NCBI GenBank assembly: GCA_913063225.1
Contig: CAJXYP010000003.1
Span: forward strand, 62,001-126,000
Direction of reading: 5' to 3'
Origin: an uncultured Cellvibrionales bacterium
GTDB taxonomy: Bacteria > Pseudomonadota > Gammaproteobacteria > Pseudomonadales > GM7GCV1
Length of the DNA stretch: 64,000 bases
Shown here: positions 58,278 to 64,000 of the stretch, piece by piece
Numbering within the stretch: the stretch's first letter is position 1
How the letters are laid out: every line of letters begins with the position of its first letter
Notes under the pieces: generated by a model
What the model was told of the DNA's origin: nothing
Seen by the model: the letters and a program-made list of their open reading frames with translations, nothing else
The model's database searches: none
Translations under genes and position numbers: made by a program

Positions 58278-58294
58278 TATGTACAAAATACATA
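58278..58294. promoter_or_regulatory. Second palindrome, candidate operator
   Basis: TATGTA-caaaa-TACATA perfect 6-bp arms in the expected -10/start region. Confidence 0.45.
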
Positions 58295-58320
58295 GAAATA
58301 TTCAGTCAAAATATAAACCT

Positions 58321-59733
58321 ATGCTGACACTCTCAGAAATATTGCCACACTTTGAAGGCAAAAAATCCCTGCTCGCCAAACACCTTGGCATAAGTCGCCA
58401 GGCCGTTTCCCGCTGGAAGCAAGAGGCACCCATACCTGAAAAGCATGAATTCAAACTTCGCCATCAGCTAATTGGCTGGGACGACAATTCAATGCTCGAA
58501 AAAAGTAAACCCAGATTGACACGAGATATCCATAGCTCTAGCAAGTTAAGTAATGTGAATTATGAAATTCGTGGTCCCGTACTTGAAGAAGCTTATAGGT
58601 TGGAAGAAGAAGGCCACCGAATAACGAAGCTTAATATTGGCAACCCCGGCGCGTTCGGGTTTCACGCTCCTGAGGAAATAATCCAAGATGTAATTTACAA
58701 CCTTAGTTCTGCGGAGGGCTACTGCGAATCCCGAGGACTCTTCCCCGCTCGAAAAGCGATAATGCAAGAATGTCAGTTACGCGGGATTCCCAATGTAGGC
58801 ATCAATGATATCTATATGGGTAACGGCGTCAGTGAGTTAATTCTGATGTCTCTGCAAGCCTTGCTAGAAAACGGTGATGAAATTCTTATTCCGGCACCTG
58901 ACTACCCTCTTTGGACCGCTTCTACCAGCTTGGCTGGGGGCCGCGCTGTTCATTATCTTTGTGATGAGAATCAGGATTGGGAACCGGACCTTGAAGACCT
59001 TGAGTCCAAGATAACCGATCGCACTCGAGGTATTGTTGTTATTAACCCTAACAACCCAACGGGAGCCGTATATAGCAAGGATACCTTGACCCGGATCGCG
59101 CGCATTGCAGAAAAACATAATCTTATTGTTTTTGCAGATGAGATATACGACAAAGTGTTGTACGACGGAGCTGTGCATACGCCCTTTTCTACCATTACAG
59201 AAGACTGCCTTGTAATTAGTTTTGGGGGCCTCTCTAAAAACTATCGACTAGCTGGGTTTCGTTCGGGCTGGCTGATTGTGAGCGGAGCCAAAGACAAGGC
59301 CAAAGACTATTTGGAAGGCATTAATATTCTGGCTTCAATGCGCCTCTGTGCCAATGTGCCAGGACAGCTTGCAGTGCAGACGGCTCTGGGAGGATACCAA
59401 AGCATTAACGATCTGGTTCTGCCTGGAGGTCGTCTTAAACAACAGCGCGACGTTGCATGGCAGGCTCTAAACGATATTCCTGGCGTGAGCTGCGTAAAGC
59501 CTAAAGGAGCGCTTTATCTATTCCCAAAAATTGATCCAAAAATGTATTCTGTTCCGGATGATGAGAAATTTGTTCTTGATTTGCTAAAAAGCAAACAGCT
59601 ACTTTTGGTGCAGGGCACGGCGTTTAATTGGCCGACACACGACCATTTGCGCATTGTTTTCCTTCAACCGCATGAAGAATTGCAAGTATCCATTGACAAA
59701 CTAGGCAGTTTCCTCAAAAAATACAGGTCTTAG
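58321..59733 (+). CDS. Cro-like HTH domain fused to AlaA-type class I aminotransferase
   Basis: N-term MLTLSEILPHFEGKKSLLAKHLGISRQAVSRWKQEAPIPEKHEFKLRHQLIGW, then YEIRGPVLEEAYRLEEEGHRITKLNIGNPGAFGFHAPEEI...VINPNNPTGAVYS...SFGGLSKNYRLAGFRSGWL. Track ORF begins at 58279. Confidence 0.87.
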   Translation: MLTLSEILPHFEGKKSLLAKHLGISRQAVSRWKQEAPIPEKHEFKLRHQLIGWDDNSMLEKSKPRLTRDIHSSSKLSNVNYEIRGPVLEEAYRLEEEGHRITKLNIGNPGAFGFHAPEEIIQDVIYNLSSAEGYCESRGLFPARKAIMQECQLRGIPNVGINDIYMGNGVSELILMSLQALLENGDEILIPAPDYPLWTASTSLAGGRAVHYLCDENQDWEPDLEDLESKITDRTRGIVVINPNNPTGAVYSKDTLTRIARIAEKHNLIVFADEIYDKVLYDGAVHTPFSTITEDCLVISFGGLSKNYRLAGFRSGWLIVSGAKDKAKDYLEGINILASMRLCANVPGQLAVQTALGGYQSINDLVLPGGRLKQQRDVAWQALNDIPGVSCVKPKGALYLFPKIDPKMYSVPDDEKFVLDLLKSKQLLLVQGTAFNWPTHDHLRIVFLQPHEELQVSIDKLGSFLKKYRS

Positions 59734-59793
59734 TACATCTAATAAGAAACACCGTTAATTGGTGTATTTGTATCTACACTTGGGGAAGAAAAG

Positions 59794-59961
59794 TTGAACA
59801 ACCAAAATAATAAGCAAGCGCACGGCATAAAAGAAGAAATTGATTTTCATGAAGCAGCGATAGTGAATGAAAAAGGGGACGAGATAGCTATTACGGAAGA
59901 AATGGTCCGAAGCGCAATACAAAAGCTAGACGAAGATACCGATCCAAAATCGGAAGGCTAG
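59794..59961 (+). CDS. Small conserved protein, PA1571-like (TTG start)
   Basis: Manual translation LNNQNNKQAHGIKEEIDFHEAAIVNEKGDEIAITEEMVRSAIQKLDEDTDPKSEG; purine-rich ggggaagaa upstream. Not in ORF track. Confidence 0.55.
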   Translation: MNNQNNKQAHGIKEEIDFHEAAIVNEKGDEIAITEEMVRSAIQKLDEDTDPKSEG

Positions 59962-59962
59962 T

Positions 59963-61030
59963 TTAAGACCTCAGAAAACCGAAGGCTTTTAATTCAGCGC
60001 TGTCAGAACAAAACTCTGATATCTCTGTTCGGTGGGCGTAGTTCTTACGCAGAAAATCAAAGCCCTCTCCGCCAGCACTTAGACTTGCGCGTAATACAGC
60101 GTCATCTCTGCGTGGGTCGTAGACTTCTAGCAAGGCTGAGTTCCAATTTTTATTTTCAATTTTGCTGAGATTTCCCGTTCGATCCATCTCGGGCTCAAAA
60201 GCTATATCGAAATACCTGAACAGTTCCTCAAAGACCATTTGACTGCCTCTAGATTTTGCTCCAGCCGAGTAACCAGCAATATGCGGCGTTGCAATTTCAC
60301 AAGCTTTCACAATTTCGGCATCTATTGAAGGCTCACCGGACCACACATCAAAAATCAGTCTGATATCCGGTCGATCATTCAACACCCGCTTTAGATCGTC
60401 TTCATTAATGACGCCACCTCTGCCCGCATTGATCACTAACGCTCCTTCAGGGAGCTGTATTAACTGGTCAAAGCCGAGCATGCCCTGGGTTGGATAGCGC
60501 CCTTCTTTCGTCAAAGGCGTGTGTAAGCAGATCACTTCTGAAGTAAGCACAGTATTCAAATCCGTAAGCTCTGGCTGCTGCTGACCTGTCAGAAAGGGGT
60601 CATAACACTGGCATTTGGCGTTCAGCACTTGCAAGGCTTGGTAAAGTAAACCGCCAACCTGGCCACAGCCAACAACTCCAAAATTACGCTCTCGCGGATC
60701 AAAATCAATCGCTGCCAGGCAACATAGTACATAGTCAACAACCGACTGAGCGTTGCTTCCCGCAGCATAGAAACATGGAATGCCCTTCGCTTTAAGATAG
60801 TCCATATCCAAGTGATCGATACCTGCTGTTGCACTGGCCACAAACCTTACCGAACTACCCTCTAATAAAGCCTCGTTTACTTGGATAACTGAACGTACTA
60901 GTAATGCATCTGCAGTGCCCAGGTCTTCAGGTTTTAGGCTACGACCAGAGACCCTAACAATCTCAACACCTGGCACATAAAAGCTGGAGGGGATTGGAAT
61001 GTTTTCATCGACAATAATAGTAGTGGTCAA
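59963..61030 (-). CDS. pdxB: Erythronate-4-phosphate dehydrogenase
   Basis: IIVDENIPIPSSFYVPGVEIVRVSGR; SATAGIDHLDMDYL; NFGVVGCGQVGGLLYQAL. Confidence 0.95.
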   Translation of the reverse strand: MTTTIIVDENIPIPSSFYVPGVEIVRVSGRSLKPEDLGTADALLVRSVIQVNEALLEGSSVRFVASATAGIDHLDMDYLKAKGIPCFYAAGSNAQSVVDYVLCCLAAIDFDPRERNFGVVGCGQVGGLLYQALQVLNAKCQCYDPFLTGQQQPELTDLNTVLTSEVICLHTPLTKEGRYPTQGMLGFDQLIQLPEGALVINAGRGGVINEDDLKRVLNDRPDIRLIFDVWSGEPSIDAEIVKACEIATPHIAGYSAGAKSRGSQMVFEELFRYFDIAFEPEMDRTGNLSKIENKNWNSALLEVYDPRRDDAVLRASLSAGGEGFDFLRKNYAHRTEISEFCSDSAELKAFGFLRS

Positions 61031-61569
61031 AACTGCATCTCGATAATTTTAGTAACGGGTATTAGTGACTCACCGCTCATTTTTTGCAAGGCACTAATAA
61101 ACTGATTTGCACGAGTAGGCTTGTTCTCGTCCAAATATTCAATGGCGCAATGCTTCATTTCTTCAACAAAGTAATGGGGCAATAAATCACTAGCTCCGCT
61201 CTGAAGATTCAAATTATCTACACTGGGAAGAAATGAAAGCCCTGCTGCCGACGAAAATATCCACTCCAACCCCTGCGGACGAGATTCCACCAGAAAAAAG
61301 GATTTTTGTTGCTCAGTATTTCGCCCGTCAGGAGCATACCAGTAACCATAGTCCAGCTGGTTTCGACGCGTTTGACCCGCAATACACCAATGAGCTACCT
61401 CGTGTAGGGCACTCTGGACGTAGTCGAACTTGTAGCCAATTTGGGCTGAGCTATCGACACTAGAAGGAGTGTATTCCGGCTCATCAAAACCACCTTGCAG
61501 GCAAGTATTATGGCTACCAGAAAAGCTAGCGTTAAAAATTTTCTCTACTTGAATACTAGTGAGTGCCAA
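61027..61569 (-). CDS. epmC: Elongation factor P hydroxylase-like (EpmC/YfcM)
   Basis: SALHEVAHWCIAGQTRRNQLDYGYWYAPDGRN; TTG start. Confidence 0.88.
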   Translation of the reverse strand: MALTSIQVEKIFNASFSGSHNTCLQGGFDEPEYTPSSVDSSAQIGYKFDYVQSALHEVAHWCIAGQTRRNQLDYGYWYAPDGRNTEQQKSFFLVESRPQGLEWIFSSAAGLSFLPSVDNLNLQSGASDLLPHYFVEEMKHCAIEYLDENKPTRANQFISALQKMSGESLIPVTKIIEMQF

Positions 61570-61644
61570 AGAAAAAAACTCGAAAAAGAAATGATTCGCG
61601 AAAGTCTAGGTGGTCGATTAGTAGATCACAAAAAAAATCATACA

Positions 61645-61656
61645 ACAAGATCTTGT
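61645..61656. repeat. Perfect 12-bp palindrome between A- and T-tracts
   Basis: ACAAGATCTTGT flanked by (A)8 and (T)8 upstream of the 61736 ORF. Confidence 0.5.
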
Positions 61657-61735
61657 GTTTTTTTTGAGGGCACTATACCTTATGTAGTGGTGGCGTGATA
61701 AATCAGCCGTAATTCCACTACCTTAGGAGATACTC

Positions 61736-62434
61736 ATGGGCGCAACCCTTGACGTAGATTTTTCAAGTAACGTAGTTGATATTTTTTCGGGAGATACTTG
61801 GTCGGAGAAGCAGCAAAAACGCTTTATCAGATTAGCGCCAGAGATCGACGGTATGGAAATGCTCTATATCAACGAACAGAACCCGAACAAAATTTTCACC
61901 CTGAAAATCCTCTGCTGGGGCCTTCGAGAAAATGGTGAGATCGATGGTTTGGTTCCCTGGCTCGACAAGATAGTTCCCTGCACAGAGATAGATGATCCAC
62001 TTCAGGGTAGCTGGCAGGGATATTTTGATCCCGGCATCGAACAGATATATTTCGAACCACCGGAACATAAAATAGCCGAACTCGACGCCGCTGCGGAATA
62101 TTACCAATACGAATGTGACTCAGACGACGAGGTTGTTCAGGAAATTTCCGACAACATCGGCACACACGCAGTTTTATCCGGTGACGAATTCCAAAGTATC
62201 ACCCTCGCTGAGGTGGTTAGTTGGAGACTAAAAAACAACGGTGAGCTGAGTGCAATGCTAATCGACGAAAAATTAGTTGCCACCACACCTGTTCTGCCGG
62301 GAGATCCTTGCCTTTTTTGTGCAGATGAGCGCGGTGACTTTCAATATTACTTCCAACACCACATTGCAAACAAATTGAAAGAGAAGGATCCAGAGGCGAT
62401 AGCTGCCATTGCCAACCTTATGGACCGGGGCTAA
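61736..62434 (+). CDS. Uncharacterised acidic cytoplasmic protein
   Basis: 232-aa ORF, no signal peptide or TM; good upstream purine tract (cttaggagatactcATG). Confidence 0.75.
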   Translation: MGATLDVDFSSNVVDIFSGDTWSEKQQKRFIRLAPEIDGMEMLYINEQNPNKIFTLKILCWGLRENGEIDGLVPWLDKIVPCTEIDDPLQGSWQGYFDPGIEQIYFEPPEHKIAELDAAAEYYQYECDSDDEVVQEISDNIGTHAVLSGDEFQSITLAEVVSWRLKNNGELSAMLIDEKLVATTPVLPGDPCLFCADERGDFQYYFQHHIANKLKEKDPEAIAAIANLMDRG

Positions 62435-62440
62435 CCCGTT

Positions 62441-62695
62441 TCAGTTGTTCGAATCTAACAGCTCCTTTGCCTGAAGGAGCTGTTTTGCTTTCTCAGCGCT
62501 CACTAAGCTTGCGGATTCAGCTTCCGCATCCCAGAGCAATTTCATACGGCCCACTTCGAGAGCACGCAGGGCATTCTTAACCTTGTCAGCAGTACTTAGC
62601 TCCTGCTCCCCATAGTCCGTTCCGTCACGAGTTACGATCTCTTCTAGGAGTCGCTCCAGAACTTCTTTTTCTAGTGTTTGCTCAGGAATAATCAT
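62441..62695 (-). CDS. UPF0270 (YheU-like) protein
   Basis: MIIPEQTLEKEVLERLLEEIVTRDGTDYGEQELSTADKVKNALRALEVG matches the YheU pattern. Confidence 0.75.
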   Translation of the reverse strand: MIIPEQTLEKEVLERLLEEIVTRDGTDYGEQELSTADKVKNALRALEVGRMKLLWDAEAESASLVSAEKAKQLLQAKELLDSNN

Positions 62696-62721
62696 CTGCT
62701 GGCCTCGCCGCGTATAATAGT

Positions 62722-63255
62722 TTGTTTTTCGAGTACTGGATTGTGCAACAGCATTACATTATTTCCTATATCGGTGTCGATCGCCCTGGCCTTGTAGACC
62801 AGATTAGCCAAATTATTCACGAAATTGGTGGCAGTTGGCAATCCAGCCGGTCAGCCAACTTATCAGGTATGTTTAGCGGCATGGTTCATGTGAGCCTGGA
62901 CCAGAGCAATGAAGCATCTTTGAGCGAAGCAGTAAGCGATCTTCAATCTGAGTCAATGCAGATTTCTGTAACTCCGGTAAACGCCATCGGTAGCTCTCCA
63001 GAAGCCTTGCTTGAAGTAAAGGTTGTCGGGGCCGACCGAAAAGGCATAGTGCGGGAGGTGTCCAGCATACTATCGAGCCTGGGAATTAATCTGGAAGCGC
63101 TTGAGACCCAAGTAGCGCCAGCTCCCATGTCGGGCGAACCGACCTTCTCTGCCATAGCCGAAGTCTCTATTCCAAAAAATCTAGATATCGATCGCCTTCG
63201 GGATGCATTGGAGCAACTCTCCGACGACCTGATCGTTGAAATAAGAAAAATATAG
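62722..63255 (+). CDS. gcvR: Glycine cleavage system transcriptional repressor-like ACT protein
   Basis: Two ACT-like halves: YIISYIGVDRPGLVDQISQIIHEIGGSW and LLEVKVVGADRKGIVREVSSILSSLGINLEALETQVAPAPMSGEPTF. True start may be GTG 62743. Confidence 0.78.
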   Translation: MFFEYWIVQQHYIISYIGVDRPGLVDQISQIIHEIGGSWQSSRSANLSGMFSGMVHVSLDQSNEASLSEAVSDLQSESMQISVTPVNAIGSSPEALLEVKVVGADRKGIVREVSSILSSLGINLEALETQVAPAPMSGEPTFSAIAEVSIPKNLDIDRLRDALEQLSDDLIVEIRKI

Positions 63256-63263
63256 GCGATACC

Positions 63264-63728
63264 TTGTTAAATCTAATCCTCTTTGAGCCGGAGATCCCCC
63301 CCAATACGGGAAATATTATCCGACTCTGCCACAACTGTGGTTTTACTCTACATCTGATACAACCCCTTGGCTTTGAACTAGATGATAAGAGGCTGCGCCG
63401 TGCCGGCTTAGACTATATTGAGTGGGAAAAAATGAAAGTTCACGCCAACTGGGAGCAATATTGTGCTGACTCCCCGGGTGCTAGCCGCTATGCAATTTCC
63501 ACCAAAGGATCACAGAAACATACTGACGCCCGGTTTAACCCCGGTGATCACCTAATACTTGGCCCCGAGACACGAGGACTACCAACAGAAGTACTCAATA
63601 GCATGAGTGCAGATCATGTTCTTAGAATTCCGATGCGTGAAGATAGCCGCAGTCTAAATCTATCTAACGCCGCGGCAATAATAGTCTATGAAGCATGGAG
63701 ACAAATGGATTTTGGTGGCATGGAATGA
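63264..63728 (+). CDS. trmL: tRNA (cytidine(34)-2'-O)-methyltransferase
   Basis: LFEPEIPPNTGNIIRLCHNCGFTLHLIQPLGFELDDKRLRRAGLDY; LILGPETRGLP; TTG start. Confidence 0.93.
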   Translation: MLNLILFEPEIPPNTGNIIRLCHNCGFTLHLIQPLGFELDDKRLRRAGLDYIEWEKMKVHANWEQYCADSPGASRYAISTKGSQKHTDARFNPGDHLILGPETRGLPTEVLNSMSADHVLRIPMREDSRSLNLSNAAAIIVYEAWRQMDFGGME

Positions 63729-64000
63729 GCACAGCAATCGGTATTTTCTACGGTTCGAGTACCTGCTACACCGAAATGGTTGCTGAACAAATCTTCGCTC
63801 AACTAGGGCCAGAGAGAGCAACCCTGCACAATATTGCCGATACACCCATCTCAAAGTGCAAAGAATACGATTACCTACTCTTTGGTATCCCTACCTGGGA
63901 CTATGGTGAGCTTCAGGAAGACTGGGAGAATATTTGGGATGATGTGGCCGGGCTAGATCTGTCTGGTAAAACAGCAGCCATATTCGGCCTTGGCGACCAG
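63725..64000 (+). CDS. Flavodoxin (FldB-like), partial at window edge
   Basis: ATGA overlap with trmL; MSTAIGIFYGSSTCYTEMVAEQIFAQLG...YLLFGIPTWDYGELQEDWENIWDDV...AAIFGLGDQ. Confidence 0.88.
   Translation, partial: MSTAIGIFYGSSTCYTEMVAEQIFAQLGPERATLHNIADTPISKCKEYDYLLFGIPTWDYGELQEDWENIWDDVAGLDLSGKTAAIFGLGDQ

Noticed and set aside
59749-59765. ACACC-gttaatt-GGTGT hairpin after the aminotransferase
   Set aside because: Only 5-bp arms with a poor U-tract; too weak to call a terminator.

Overview
The window reads as a gammaproteobacterial chromosome segment dominated by core genes, with very short intergenic gaps. No tRNA, rRNA, CRISPR array, transposase or prophage was recognised. In order it contains: prmB (partial)/folE/sixA/gpsA/htpG; the TCA supercluster sdhCDAB-sucAB-lpd-sucCD with divergent gltA; two diguanylate cyclase loci, one split by an apparent 1-nt frameshift; a GT39/GT2/flippase-like envelope module; eno-kdsA-pyrG, a HiPIP gene and tilS; the long minus-strand run rpsB-tsf-pyrH-frr-uppS-cdsA-dxr-rseP-bamA-skp-lpxD-fabZ-lpxA-lpxB-rnhB-dnaE; serC-serA, then map-glnD-dapC-nth; a Cro-like HTH/aminotransferase fusion; pdxB-epmC; and gcvR-like, trmL and a partial fldB-like gene. 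The best candidates for follow-up are the HTH-aminotransferase fusion with two perfect palindromes upstream, the split GGDEF gene, several strong intergenic inverted repeats (htpG/gpsA, sdhB/sucA, serC/serA, upstream of HiPIP), and an uncharacterised ORF at 61736-62434. Product names come from reading the protein sequences by eye; no database search was run.
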